64,000 bases of DNA from Xiphydria camelus (Eukaryota > Arthropoda > Insecta > Hymenoptera > Xiphydriidae), in contig OY783196.1 of NCBI GenBank assembly GCA_963678675.1, forward strand, positions 31,536,827-31,600,826. Direction: 5' to 3'. Position 1 is the stretch's first letter. The number at the start of each line of letters is the position of its first letter. Positions 1 to 14,044 of the stretch are shown in pieces. A program made the translations under genes and the position numbers. Under the pieces are notes generated by a model. It searched no databases and had not been told where the DNA came from. It was given only the letters and a program-made list of their open reading frames with translations.

Positions 1-1494
1 AATAGCTCGGGCCTCCTCGCAGGCTGGCACCCTTCCAACGGTCTATACTTGGACATCCCCGCGCCATGATTATTTATAGTAAGCACGAGCGCGGCCACTG
101 GCCTTCTCGCGAACTAACTAGCCGGTACCAGCGAAGATCCGCCGCCCGTGACCTAGGCCCGTATTAATAATGACTCTCTCTCTCGAGAAGACTCGAAGCT
201 TTCTTTCGTCGGGCTGATCATCCATACGAAATCGCATATTACTTTTTGCCATGCAAACGCCCATCTACGAAATTGAACCGAAGGAAGTTAAACTCTATCG
301 CTCGCGTGACACACTCGCCACGCTCCTTCGTTTTAGATAACGCGCGCATTGGTTACAATTACCAATTCGTTCGCGTAACGGCGATACAATGGCGCGTTGT
401 ATTATTAATTTTACGAAATCGCGTAACTAACAGTTTCATTCAAAAATGGGAAGAAAGAAAGAGGTTGGGTTGTAAGTCTGAAGTATCCGTAGCGCGCGCT
501 CGCACAGAGCGTTCGCGTTTCAAATCGGCCCGCGGCCGTTGCCCCGAGAGAGGCGGAAACCGTTCGGGTAACGGATATGAGCTCGGACTAACTCGGCGTA
601 AGCGGGACCTTAACGATCTCGCGGCAAAGGGACGAACAAGAAGAGGCACGCCGGAAAGAGAAAGATACCCGCGTTGTGTGATTCATGCGAGACGAGTCGA
701 GCGAGACCGCGCCTGTTAATTGAAAATTTCGAGGGAACTTCTTTGGTGGGACGTAAAAAATTTAATTGGCGCTTATAACGTGCCAACTTGATATCATGCT
801 AACCAGGTAACACCCCTGTCGATGAAAGAGAAAATGACGAGAAAAGAGAACCTAAAAAGAAAGTCCCGTGAACAAAGTCATTCGTTTCTACGTTTCCCCC
901 TCCCCTCAACATCTTTAAACCCTATTTAAGCCTTGATTCTTCCCACCCGTCACGATTTTCTCGAAACGACGAACGTTAATGGACAAACGTTTCGATGGTC
1001 TCCGTAAAAAACGCCTCGCAAAGGACGGTGCACCGAGCAACCGCTCGTAACCAAGTTGATGTGTCGCACATGGTCATCCAAGTCGTACGTGCGTTATTTA
1101 ATGTTAATTCCATTCGAACGGGGGATCTTAGCAGAAGATTGCAGTAGAAGCGAAGGATGGAGAAATTCTATGTACGAGTATAAGTACGTACTTGATGCAA
1201 CTTCGAGTGCCCACCTTGCGACTACTCAACATTTGAGGTCGTCGACAAGCGATAATTTCTATTTAAGGACTGAACGTCGACTAAAGTAGACCTTCCCGTA
1301 CGGTGATCTCTCCCATCTGCATATTGGAAACTACATGCCGTCTCCCGTAGAATTCAGTCGCGCAATGTATGCCTGGCGTAACAATTGAGTCGTAAATAAA
1401 CGAGCGACGAGATTCCTCGTAAGGCTATATGCACAATTATCAACGACGCGGCATCGACGCTTCACACGGCCGTTTCGAAATGCAATTGCTGCAG

Positions 1495-1501
<7 letters not shown>

Positions 1502-1527
<26 letters not shown>

Positions 1528-1543
1528 CGATGATGATGATGAT
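1502..1543. repeat. (ACG)n/(ATG)n compound microsatellite
   Basis: About ten CGA units followed by four TGA units. They produce the Val and Ile runs seen in a minus-strand frame, which is not coding. Confidence 0.9.
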
Positions 1544-4491
1544 ACGAGAGTCCCGTTCCATGCGCGAAGACTCCGTTATCTAAGCGCATCTCTCGGACCA
1601 TGCGCGGTCGTGTCAATTCTGATTAACGATTTGCAACTTATCGGCATGGATTTGTTAGCGTACGCTTTGTACAAAGATAAATCGCATCAGTTCGATAGAG
1701 GGTTCATTTCGATAAATCCAATGAGTAGCTAAAGACTGGTTTAAATCTCAAACGCCGTAACGGCGTGGACGTCGATGACGATCGTTATGCAAGCCGTTCT
1801 GTGGAAGCTGTAATAACAATGCTCCTTCTGCTCGACCCAGCGACCCGTCTACAATCGACCGGATTATGGCTATGATCTTGATCAAGCCCGATTTCACTTC
1901 CATGGCCAAAGATCACGCTTCCTTTCACTTCTCGCGAAGGAAAGAATAATCAGACGTCGCGCTCTTGGTTGACCATACGTGTATCGTGACGGGTTCCCCT
2001 CTCCCTATCGTCGAGTGCGATGTACTCGGAGAAAATATGATCGATTCGAACTATCTTATCAGTTCGTCGTACTCATGATTCGAGCGAAAGATGAACTTGA
2101 CGAATGGAAAGTGCGAAAAAAAAACGCGAGAGTACGGCCGGTGGATAGTCATTGACCGACGATCCACCGTCGTTGTGACTGGGTCACCGTGCCAAGTGAG
2201 CCGATCGGTGGACAAACGAAAATCGAGCGGATCCACGTGACGGATCACCTGGGCAGATCGAAAGTATCGCCGTAGTAACTGGCGCACGACGTGACGAAAA
2301 AAGGAACGAGAAAATCCGGTACGATTTCTCATCCGTCCGAGCAAGCGTGTAGACAGTTTTAACGGTGCCTTCGAGACCATCGGAATGGCAGCGAGTGGCA
2401 ATTTCGTTTGATCCGCGGTCTCGGAGTTACGGACTTGGCCGTTTTATCAGACGCCTTCGTTTCTTTTTTCGTTACTTCAGTCATTTATTTTCTGCCGCAA
2501 AGATCGCTCGGCTTAACCGAGATAAGATTTCTGCTAATAGGTACCTATAGCCTCGAGACGCGTTCTCTATGCTATCCGCACGCCCGAATACGGCCGGCAG
2601 TCGCTGATCCAATCCAATTGGCAATTGAGTAACGAGTCAATATTTAGATATGTCCATAGATGGACATCGATGCGATTGATACGATGGTTGGAAGGTCGTG
2701 ACAAATGACAACGGACTCGGTTTACGTATAAGTTGACATGCACGAATCTTCGTTCAACGATCGAAATAACGGAGCATAAAATGAATAGCGCGAGCAAACG
2801 ATAGGAAATTAAATAAATGGTAAAATTATTAACGTGACGCTCTGTAAAATTAACTTTTGTCGAAAACTCTTGAACGCTAGTGTATTCCGAAAAATTATCT
2901 ACGAGTACCGAATTTTTTTTTTTTTTTAAGAAGAATCACTTCCACATTATTCCGTTTTTTGCCATTACTCGTGCGGACAATCAGCGCGTTGTTTACAAAT
3001 CAAGCGAACCGCTCGAGAGGCACGTGCGACGAGAGGTTCGCGACACGAATTCGTTGAGGCGGGTCAGTTTTTGCCGATCGTATTTCTTGAAGCTGATAGC
3101 ACGAGAATATATCTCTACAAAAAGAAGGGGCGATACAGGATAGCGATTATGATAGTGGTGTGATCCAAAGACTCAAATTTCTCGTATCTACAATTTCCCT
3201 TACAAATTTCGAATCTATAGGTTGATCAATAAATCATTTGAATATGCATCTCGAGAGAAATATTTATATAATCGCGTCAACATTTTATTCGATAGAGATA
3301 AATTATCAGTTCGATTGAATATCTTTTTATTCGATAAATACGAACAAATCATTTTTCCGAATATACATATTTTCAAAAATCACGCACTCTACTTGTAGTT
3401 GAAGTACGAATCAGAATCACGATAGGTTCTAGTTATTTTGGGGAAAGTAACATTCGACTATATCGCGAACGATGACGTACGACGAAAAAAAAATGACACC
3501 CCTCGCTTAAAGAAATTAGAAACGTCGGACGAACGATGAAAAGTAATGGAACGAAACGAGCGTGGAAGAATTACTACAACGGCGTGTGCGCGATTGCCGC
3601 TTTGACAGGCGAAAACTTACGTAATTCAGTTCCGCGCGGTAGAAACGAAGAATTGCTATAACCAAAAATTCCGCTCCGATATTCAACTCGACAGCTGGCA
3701 GGCTACCAAACACGTTTTTGCAATTGTACGGCTGCACTGTAGCGAAGACGCACCGCGAACGCGAGGACAACCGGGAGCGAATAGATACCGACGAATCTAC
3801 GACACAGTCCGAGATGAAGCCTCTGGAGCGAATGGCACTAAACAACTGAGCATTATGCTGGAACTCGATGAGAGTAAGCGAGCGAGTAGTGGTATTGCGA
3901 GACCCATCGGTAGGGAGGTGTAGGAACGGCTCGCGAGTACGCGCGGTTGAACTTTCACTCGCCCTAAAAAAATGACATCTTCTATCGGGGAAATCGTGAA
4001 AACGGGGATAGCTGAAAAATGATTGGAGCGTCGAATTGCTCAACTCCACTTCGATTCGAGCCGCACAACTTTTGGCCCAAAATAAGAAAATAATTATAAT
4101 TTTTAAAAGTTCTTGCGGTAAAATTAAAATTCCTACATTTTTTTTATTTAGGAGCTCAGTTTCCACTGCGCATCAGCTTACAGGTCATGAACTGCGAAGT
4201 TATAACTTTTTTCGTTAAACGCCCAGCGATAACGTAACACTTTCTCGTTAGATGTAACACGTGCGTTAGTTACAGTTTCCGACTCATTGCGGTTGAATAG
4301 AGTGGTACACGATTACGAGTAGGGAATTGCAAGTAGGTAACGTCCGTCACATTACACGTAACGATCGAGTGTAGACCTGAAAAAGAAACCTTAACGCGAC
4401 GAGAGAGAGAGAGGCTCCCGATGAAGGGAAACACGGCTACGCTCTATGCGTGGAATATAAGTGGCGTACGATGAGGTCACGCGTTACGAAG

Positions 4492-4512
4492 CCCCCCCCC
4501 CCCCCCCCCCCC
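4492..4512. repeat. Poly-C tract, 21 bases
   Basis: Twenty-one consecutive C. The length may be unreliable in the assembly. Confidence 0.9.
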
Positions 4513-7500
4513 GATGGGATGATATCACTCTCGCTTCGTCTCGCCGGAGCGATATACTCGTACGTGTATCTGTTTACCGCGTCGATTAAGAAAGCGCGTG
4601 TAATTTCGAGCAAGTGGAAGAAAAAATAAGTAGAACTGATGCGCGCCAATTCCGGTGCGCGTTTATAATAATTGAAAAAATAATTGGTACAAAGATATTG
4701 ATAAAAATAGCTAGAGGTTTTCGTTCGATCGTACCTCTTGTACACTTTCCTCGTCACAGAAAGTAAACGAAAGCGAATAAAAAAGATCGGACGCGGATTC
4801 TCACGCGTTAAAAGGCACAGCGAAAGGGAAAATCGAGAGAAACGTATTGTTAAGTTCGGAAGCAGGCAAATTCATTTCGAATCTTCCCACGCACCGTGAG
4901 CATTCGCGTTTCACTTCGAAAGTGCCGTGAAAAAGTACCTTCCTGATAAACTGACAACTTGTACGCGGAACGTTGAGTCACCGGTGCGGCAAACGAGAGT
5001 GTGCGATCAACGATAATAGATGCGCACCTGCACCTATAACCTCGAGCTAACGGGGCAAAAGTTGCGGAACCGGTAAATTTAACGATCTCCGTCGAGTAAA
5101 CAAATTTGACCCACTGTTTTTTAACGGTGCTCTTCAAGTGCATCGCGCGACGCTGCGTAGAAGAGAACGGTGTCGGCGTTATTAAGAGTTTTTAAGAGAA
5201 TATTATAAATTACCCTATCGCGCGCGTCACCTGCTGTAACGGTGTCACCTACTATGCAGCTCCACCGTTGTCGAAATCTTATATGTACCTACTTGTCTTC
5301 CATGGGCGACAGACGTACGCTATTATTTACATACATATGTATATCCGCGGGCTTGTGAACAAGGGCGTGACTATTATGGCTCGGTCGTAACCGTGACATT
5401 TATCTACTTCACCGACGTTACAGTAAACATTTGAAGTCCGTAGTGGCCACGAGAAAATAAATGCCGTAATGCCTTATGGACGAAGTACGAGTACGTCTAC
5501 GTGGTCACTCTCAGATATTGACCTTGGAGCGAAAGGTACGCGAATGGACTCCCTGCAACGGCGGTACGTAGAGTGAACTCGTCGAAAAGAAATTTCAATC
5601 AACGAGCCCTATTTGCGCGAAGAGGCCGACGAAGATGACCGCCGCGTGCAATTATGCGAAGAACGCGAAGCACGGACGACGCATGTAGGTATAATCGAAG
5701 TACACGGTTAAGTGTTAGCGAAAGACGAGGCGAAGGTTCGCGCAAATTTACTGAAGTACCTGTACACGCCAGCAGCATTTATACGCGTCTACGTATTCGC
5801 GTATCAACGTTGCCCGTCACCGCCGTTCCCACGCGTCCGCCGTAACGCGTTGGTCGTCCCACCGTGACGAAACGCAACGGAACGCAGACGCGCGCACGCA
5901 CGTCGACGCCGCGCGACATTCGCGACGACGACGACGACGCCGCCGTCGAGCCGACGTGACGGCACACGAACGTGAACGTCGGAACGAAATTACTCCCCAC
6001 CGGCCTTCGCGAACTGGCCGGTCAACAGGTTCTCTCTCCTCAGCTTCGCAAAACGAGCTTGCTTTATCGGGAATTCTCGTGGAGGAGGGAAGGAGGAGGG
6101 GGAGAACCGTGATTATCGCATTGTCCATACATCTACAGTTTTTGGACAGTATAGCGCGCGGGTTGTGTCTTCGATAGGGTTTGCCAGCATCAGTCGACCG
6201 ACGCTACCGTTCGATAAACAAGGACACTTGCACGAATCGACGCAAACTAGGTACACGCGCCGCTCGCCGGTCGTCGAATTCCGATAAGAGCGGATACATT
6301 TAATCAAATTAAGAGCGAACTTGTATAAACATATCCTTGCTGTCACTGATATGATTTTTTTCTCGAGAGCGAATTTCACATCCAGCTGGTCCCAAAACGC
6401 GTGGGATGAGGAACGACGAGTAACCGTCGCTATCACTCGTTACATTCACCTTGGCTAAATCACGAATCGGAGCGCTTCACGACCCACGCTTTTCATTCAA
6501 GGATGTATAAAACTCGCGGCTGCAGGGCGTGTCAAATAATCGGATCAACCCGTTCGACCAGTTGAATTCCAATCCGCCGATCGTCTGTCGTGCTTCTAAT
6601 TTAATACACATCTTTTCTCAAGCTCATTACGAATATTACACGTCCGCGAGAAAATATTTTACATATCTATTAGAATGCCTATACGAATGAACAAATTAAT
6701 TTTTACACCTCAAAGGTGAATCGGGAAATCGTCGCTTGAAGGATTCACAAATGAAACAAAAATAACGTTCAGGAAAAAAAAATGACATTTTATATTTAAA
6801 GTTGTATTACCCCGATCACACAGACTTATCCATCCAATTGAAACGCATGGATATACATGTATATGAATATAGCTCCGTATAATACCGCTCTATAAACGTT
6901 CACAGCTCGCACCGATATATCGCCCACGTCGGGCGCCTTGTGACGTTTTTCGAAAAAAGTAGGCTATTTTCGAGGCTATCGCGGTCCCCTCTCTGACATT
7001 TCCACCTTCGTCTAATTATTCTCGCAAGCGCCAACCGAGTTATCCATTCATTATCGATCCTTTCGATGATCTACATCTTCCACCGAGAGCTTTTCATCTT
7101 CCTATCGCTTTTGAAACACCTTCCTCGGCACAGGGTCAACGCCCCGAGTTACGGTCGTCCACTTGATTTTTCCGCATTCCTTCCGGAAAAGTAGAACGAC
7201 TTTTCCGAGGTTTCGACGGCTCTCCGGCTTTTCCATTTCCGCTTGCATCGAAGCGGAAGAAAGTTATATGTACGCACCTAGCATTAACGCGTACTACACA
7301 CATATAGATTATAGATACTCGGCGTGCAGCCTGTGCATTGAAATGTGCGTATGTCGTGTGACGTTGCGCGATGAATTTTGAAAACACAACAGGGCGGAGT
7401 AAAATTCTACCCACGCCACGGCTTTGTTCCAAGTACCGGCGCGCACGCGTCAAGGGTCTCGTATATGACTACCTTTGTTCTTATCTTGGCGCAAGTTACA

Positions 7501-10500
7501 ATGTTCCCGCAGGGCTTGGTGGTTCCATTGAAATTCCGTTCGTGAGTTTCGTTTCCTATTGCTGATAAGTCTTTTTTTAATTCAAAGCATGCATGTAGAT
7601 GTGGGTATACGCCGATAAAAAATAGAAACGTTTCGAAAAATCATTATTTGACTCGACGTTGTGCCGCGATCATCATCCGTCAAATGAGTGACCTGTAGTT
7701 AGAAGACGATATCTCTATCCTCCCTTGAGATTTCCTCGATAAATTCATGATTTTCGGAATCAGCGCGAAAAAATACACGAGACAGGGTGGGCGAGATTTC
7801 GATAAAAATGCAAAAGTGCTGAAAACAATTAACGTTCCATTTAATTCGAATACACGTCACTTTCGCTTAATCTGATATCGAGAAAACGAATGAATCGAAG
7901 AATGTTCCACATGGCTCGAATAAGCGTCTAGTGAAGCCTACGAAATAACGTTCCTCGTCTTCCTCCAAGCGTCGCGTGTTATATCCAATTACCCGTCGGC
8001 GAAGCCAATAACGACCCGACGATGAAATATCATACGATCCGCAACCAAACGTGACGTAGAAAAGAACCAATCTTTCACCCCGCATCTCCGATTTCGCGCG
8101 AATCGAACCGACGCGAAGCGATGTTTCACGGACCGGTTTCAGGTGTAACGCGATCGGCGCGAATATCTCGAGATCTCGAGGATTGGTAGCGCAGTGGCTA
8201 GCCGTTTATAGGCCTATACCTGGATACGCGTTTGTAATAGACACGCGTGCTTTAATGCTTTCAAAACTTGGGAGGGATTGAGGCGCGCGCGTGCGATTAT
8301 TTATGCGCCACTCAACCCAGATTAGCAAACGTGCCCTGGTCTGTCGAGTTTTGTACCCCGAGTGTCATCGACCCCGGATCGTTTGGGTCTTCGATTTTCT
8401 ATCGTATTTGACCTACTTTTGTAAGGAACGAATACATTTTTTCCTCGATTGTGACGAGCAGATCTGCAAATACCTTTATCATCCGTATTGCGTTCGTTTG
8501 TAAAAGAAAAAAAACCACAACTACGATCTACCGACGGTCCGAGTACCTGCACGATATTTTTGACACAGTTACAAATCGAAAAAGTTCCGACTTTTTGGTC
8601 GCACGGTCGATATTATCGATATCGTCGATCCCGAGAGATATCTGCAAGTCTCGCGTCAACAGGCAAGGTCGGCCGGGATCTGAAAATATGCCGGTGAATC
8701 GATCAGCCTCTTCGAAATAGCAGCGATGTTTGCGTGTATTTTTGTAAATAGCTTTAGGGGGCGGCGCGTTAGCGCGAACGCGAGTGTGCGCGGGAGCGCG
8801 TGATATCGAGGCTCGCGCGAAGTATAGAAGAGCGAGTCGACGCATAACTCGGGCGGTTGCCATTTTGTCAGCATAAATCAGCGAGAACGAAGCTCGAAGC
8901 TGCGCGAAATCCATCGGGTGCGAAATCTTCCGGTATACCAACCATGCCCGCCTGTCGCATCGTGGCATCGCTTGGTTGACAGTTTCGAGGATTGTGTTAT
9001 CGTTGCCGGTACGTCGTGACTCGATGCGCACCGCGTGATAATCGCAAAAAAAATGAACGACATTCGGGCGCGGACGCAATCGAGCAGTCTTCTCGCGTTG
9101 ACGAATAAAATACACGAATGAGTCAGACGCACGTGCCATCGCCCGGAATCCAAGGTCGACGCGAGCACTGCGAATTTCGCGGTACCCTCAATGTTTTTCC
9201 CAAGCCTCTACGCGATATATGTATATATATATATATATTTTTATAATTTACGGCTAACGCGCCGCGACTGGAGAAGACCGGAGGCTCTGACGTCTGGCTC
9301 CGACGATTCACGAGAGGGAAACGACGTTGAAAACGGACGCTAAGTGTGCTCTCTTCGCGTCATACACGTCGTCGTTTTTCTCCTCCTCCTACGGGTGGCT
9401 CCGGACGCTGCCCGACTTTCGTGATATTTCGTGATGTACCTACTTTCTGATTTCGATAAAAATCCGATTTAATTCGATTCGTTTTGACAGTGATCGTGCT
9501 TTTTATAATATAAGCGATCTTTGTTAACCGCATTCTTATCGAATAAATAGTATATCACGGGCATCCGACGGCATCGAAAGCTCTCGCTTCGTAGCGCGAC
9601 GATCGTCGCGAATAGTCTCTTCTCACGGAAACAACAAAAGCTCTTCACATCACCGAATGACTAACGCGCAACGTCACACTTTCAACGTGACGCCCCCGAA
9701 TGACGTGGTACTATTACTTTCCTCCTTGTACACCTACTACACATTTTGTACTCTCTTAAGAGATGTCCAGGTCTTAAAGCCATAATAAATGCACCTTCTC
9801 CATTGTCTCTCTTCTTTGTGAGGACTCGTAATCATTGCCATCGAAATTTCTCATCCTCAAAATAATTCGCGCGGGTCGATATTTTTTCACAACTTCGCAT
9901 CAAGTCGATAATACTGGAAAGGCGTTTCTCGAGGGGTTTCGGATTTTCTCACGGACGAAGAACTGTTCGCGATGAGAGGATCGATCGTATTAGATCAGGC
10001 TCTGTCGCGTGGGAAGAATAACTCGGAAGAAAAGAGCGACTACGTCTTCTGTGGCAGTCCAATTTTCATTGAGCGAAGCCGAGAAAAGGTCGGACGGTAT
10101 TTACGATTCTCGCGCGCAGCCTCGTCCTGATTTATCCGTTCATTGATCCACTCGAAGATCGGCATCGGCTGCCAGGAGATTTCGCGTGGGCCCTGCGAGC
10201 ATTCGATTTAGACGTCATGAAATGACAAGTGTCGCAAAAGTGCGTCAATGATCGCCCACAAGCGACGTTTGTAAATTCGATTCGAATAGCCAATGATTTT
10301 CAAGTTCATTAGGTACGCGCTTACGCGGTAACACAACGAGGGGATATTTTCTCCAACTCCACAAATTAGTTTCGAGAAGAGATCTCTCGAAATTCAAACC
10401 CTCCCGATCCTACCGAGGTTAACGATCGCGAGATCTGTTGGAGCCGTTTCGAGCGTCGCCGGACCTCGCTTCGATTGTCCCTCGCTCGACGAAGTACCCG

Positions 10501-11569
10501 CTATTTTATACCGCACTCTACCGAGAACTCGATTCGAAAATAAATCGATGGACTCATTGAAATAGAGAGTCTTTCGACTCGAGGCGATATCGCGAAAGAA
10601 CCGACGCGCTTTTCGAGTTTTTTCTTCGGAGCGCTTATTTTCTCGCACTCGAGATGTCGTAAAATTCTCACGCGCAACGTTACATTCGGCAGACATCCTG
10701 CGAGAGATCAGAGAATCCGCGGTCAACAAGAAAGGACGATATAGCTGGATCCCCGTCGCGTACCTACTCGTCATCGACGTTTCGGACCTCATTTTCACCA
10801 TGAGACCGGTTACGGGGATCAGGTATACAAACGTCAAAAGACAGACCGTGTGGAACGGTCAACTAATCGTAATCGTTAATTGCAACTATAATTATTGCCG
10901 TGCAAACGGGCTGACTTCATTGGCGGCGCGGAAGCCAAATAGTCCGTGCCAGATTTCGATGCGCGACTCTGCCAAGATGCATAAATTTCATTGCGTTTGA
11001 TACCGACCGTCATACACTGTCCGGCACGCACGCGGTGTAACGCGGTATATGTATGTACAGTACCCCTAGTATTAAAAGCGGCGACCAAGGGGATAAGACT
11101 GACTGCGCTATATCGTAGGAGGAGGATGGAAAACGATTGTGGGTAAAAAATTGCCACGCGCGTGTCATTAATTATGTACAACCGTTTCGCGAAGACACTC
11201 TCCGTGAGCTTAGAGATCGGCTGTAAGTAGACGATGCTCGGGGTACGATCGACCTTCGTCAGTTTAAAGACCCGTCATCGTCCACTGTGACCACTTCTCG
11301 TTCGATATACCGAAGAAAACCTCCCCGAATTGATCCACAACTCACTAACGCAGAGGAACGCCCGTCTAAAATGTTCCACCTGTACGCGCGTTTTCGCGGA
11401 TGCGAAATCTATTCCCGTCCGGATGAATGACGCGACGCGCTCTCGGTAAACATGGCGACCGCCGCGAATAACGGTGCAACGACAAGAGACACGACGGACA
11501 TCGTCGGGCCAGGTGACGTCAGCCGATGGAGACGCCACGGAGATTTTCGCGAAAATATAAATCGCGAAC

Positions 11570-11684
11570 CAGGTGCAGCAGCTGTCTCATCGTCGCTACG
11601 CGATGGTCCTTTCGCAAAACGGGGCTGACGCACCACAGGGTGCTTGGCGAAGCCCAGCGATTCGCCAAGATTCCAGTGGGCTGG
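11570..11684 (-). CDS. Candidate next exon of the long isoform (weak)
   Basis: After a possible acceptor GGTCAG, a phase-0 frame reads PAHWNLGESLGFAKHPVVRQ then PRFAKGPSRSDDETAAAP. Codon usage looks coding-like and the phase fits exon 7B. The acceptor has no pyrimidine tract, and the only donor near the end is a poor gttcgc. Alternatively the frame could run on to a TAG at 11409. The plus strand is also open here, reading QLSHRRYAMVLSQNGADAPQ, after its own possible acceptor. The strand is therefore not settled. Confidence 0.25.
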
Positions 11685-13954
11685 CTGACCTTGATACGCG
11701 TAATATCTCCCATTTTACGACGCGTTCGCCGAAAGTTGTCTCGTGCGAAAAATGCGCGGTAAATTCTGCGCGGTCTCGCGCGCGATTTTACCGAGGGCTC
11801 GGCTCCAAAGTGTAGCTTTTCGATCCATTAACGTCAAATCGTTACTTTTCAAATCCTGGCAAACAGCTTCCCGCCGAATGTTCGTCATCTCGAAGGGAAA
11901 ACGACTCGACGTGGCCTTTCAAAAGTATCGATGTAGAAAAGTGTCTACCGAGTCGATGAAAATAGTCAGTGGGTAATTCAAATGAAGGGGAAAGAACTAC
12001 GACCGCGATAATCCCCGATAAATGAGCCACGCGTAGAAATAGTCGACGTGCTTCTACTCTACCGCGGTAATTGGCACTCCGAATCCCATAGCTGATATAC
12101 CAATCGCGTCGATTAAACGACTCAAACAAATCGAAAACGTAACGAATCTACGTACATACGCAATTCGTCGCAATTAACGAAGATCCTAAATGGACATCAG
12201 ACTAAACACTTGTCGTCCTTTCGACTCCTAACCGCGGTTGAACTTGATCAAATACGAACCGCGACGAACGGATTGATATTCGTCACGTTCTACATTTCAA
12301 CGTTGTCCAAATGAGAACTGGCATCAGCCGGTGGAACTAATTGGAGAAGACTTTTAACCGTGACTGCCAGCAGCCGTTTCGTATGACACGAGCATTTTAT
12401 TTCGTGATCGTTGATACGGAAGTTCTTAGAATCTACCTAAATTTCGAAAAGCAGCGGTCACGCGACACTGCGAACCGAAAGATTTATCGTCACCGGAATT
12501 CAGAGCTAAATTGCCGAATTCAAACTTCGTTTACGGCGTTCATTTTAATTGGACCGAGGAATGCGACATCGTAATGTCATTCTGGACTACTGGACTGGTA
12601 TCTAGACGCGTGTCGCTTTTGTATTTACGCTTTGGCTTTAAGCGCTCGAAATCGAGAGGGAGAAGCAGGCACGCGGAGAAAAAGACAAAGGAATGAAAAT
12701 ACACCCACCCCGAGCCGAGAGATCCTCGGAGACTAATGATAATTCGAAATGCGTTCACATCCATCGCCATTCATAGACGACAATAGCCGTGGTGACTTGA
12801 GAACCCACGATGGGTATTTCGACCTTCGGGTAAATGAGCCAGGAATTCGACGCAGGAATTTTAGAACTCGACTCGTCGAGTTTTCATCATTGACGCGCGA
12901 GCAGCGAAGAGCTACTGCCGCTTCGGGCGCAATTTAAACTTTGCGGGATTCGTGCGATCGTACGAAGCGAATCCGTCAAAATTGCTCGCGCGAAAAGAGA
13001 CACGACGGGTAATGTGTTTCGCGTCCGCCTGGCACCACACGCGTGAGTCTTCGTCGAGCATCCAACTTCTCCCGCGCGTCGGACGCGTACAGATGAGTCG
13101 ATTCTAAATCAAAAGAACGGAAGGTTCTAAATCCAACGTTCTTTCGTACCACTCGTATCCGTCCGTCCGTTCGGTATTGAAACGACGCCTTTATTCACGT
13201 TACCGTTTTAATTTTGTATTCCATGGTAATAGATATATCATTGCGGTAGAAAATGCGCAAAAATTCTACGCTGTACGCCCCCTCTTTTTCGCAGCCCAAC
13301 CCTTTTATAGAACTCGAGGCTCGCGAAAGAGCGATCCAAATATTTAGAGTGCCCCAATAAAGAAAACCACGAACCTAGGATTAAGATTCCGTTTTCGACG
13401 AGCAACCATAAATAATCGAAGCTTTTCCACTCTTACACGGGTCCGCATCTTTTGTATTTCCATCCGATCCTATCTTGTTCAAACTTGGCTTTTCCATGTA
13501 CCTTTCACCTCCATAATATTATGCTCTTAGGAGACCAGTCTTAGAGCCATTATTAATAAATGCTTATATATTTATATCACACGCGATGCGATAGACCCCG
13601 TGGATCCGCGATCGAACGGCTATAACCACCGACGCCGATGAAACTTCATCAAAGAGCCGGTGGTTCATATTCACGCGTGCCCCTTACATAAACATCGATC
13701 GTTTGACGTTACGCGAGTATAAAAGATGGGATGCCAAAATTTTGCGCTTATAAATCTCGGACGATCGGACCCGAGTGTGAGTCAACGCGTTATTTCGGAA
13801 GATGTCCCAGCGACCATTCTTAGTGAGTACCTATATGAATTTGCGAGGTACTTCGGTGGCCACGGGGAAGTCGAGAGAAAAGTCCGAACGATAATTACAT
13901 CGCCTCGAACCGACAGAGAATTTCCGTACCGACAAACGAAACCACCGCCCTCAC
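11685..13954. other. Intron or 3' flank; nothing recognised
   Basis: No coding exon, RNA gene or repeat array could be supported. The frames present are short and uncharacterised. Confidence 0.6.
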
Positions 13955-14044
13955 CTCGCGTCTCGTGGTGGTCTTGGTGGTGGTTCTGGTGGTCGTCCGC
14001 GTCGTGGTCTTCGACGCGAGATTCTCGTGGGGAGAATCCCAATC
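13955..14044 (-). CDS. Exon 7B: Thr-Arg/Lys tetrapeptide-repeat exon
   Basis: The exon is exactly 90 bases (30 codons), phase 0 on both sides. The acceptor is GAAGTTTTCCAG and the donor is gtgagg after CGCGAG. It encodes DWDSPHENLASK, then four units of TTTR/TTTK, then RE. The 12-base repeat behind the units is visible in the DNA. It follows exon 6B in phase, and exon 6B ends in a similar Thr/Arg run (EITTTRRKTVR), which supports the two belonging to one protein. The tail would be strongly basic and probably disordered. The next exon is not secure, so the end of the long isoform is unknown. The opposite strand is open here too (Trp/Val-rich), which reads as a shadow. Confidence 0.5.

Larger units (their letters stand above)
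1..11569. other. No secure gene; intergenic or intronic DNA
   Basis: I see only short open frames (largest 157, 203 and 216 codons) without known motifs, splice borders or conserved composition. Contents are the microsatellite at 1502-1543, poly-C at 4492-4512 and a (TA)n stretch near 9221-9238. A CpG-rich patch at about 5640-6000 also stands out. Further 3' exons of the large gene may be hidden here. Confidence 0.6.

Noticed and set aside
8178..8215. A-box-like TAGCGCAGTGG on the plus strand
   Set aside because: No B box or clover-leaf follows at a suitable distance, so it is not a tRNA gene.
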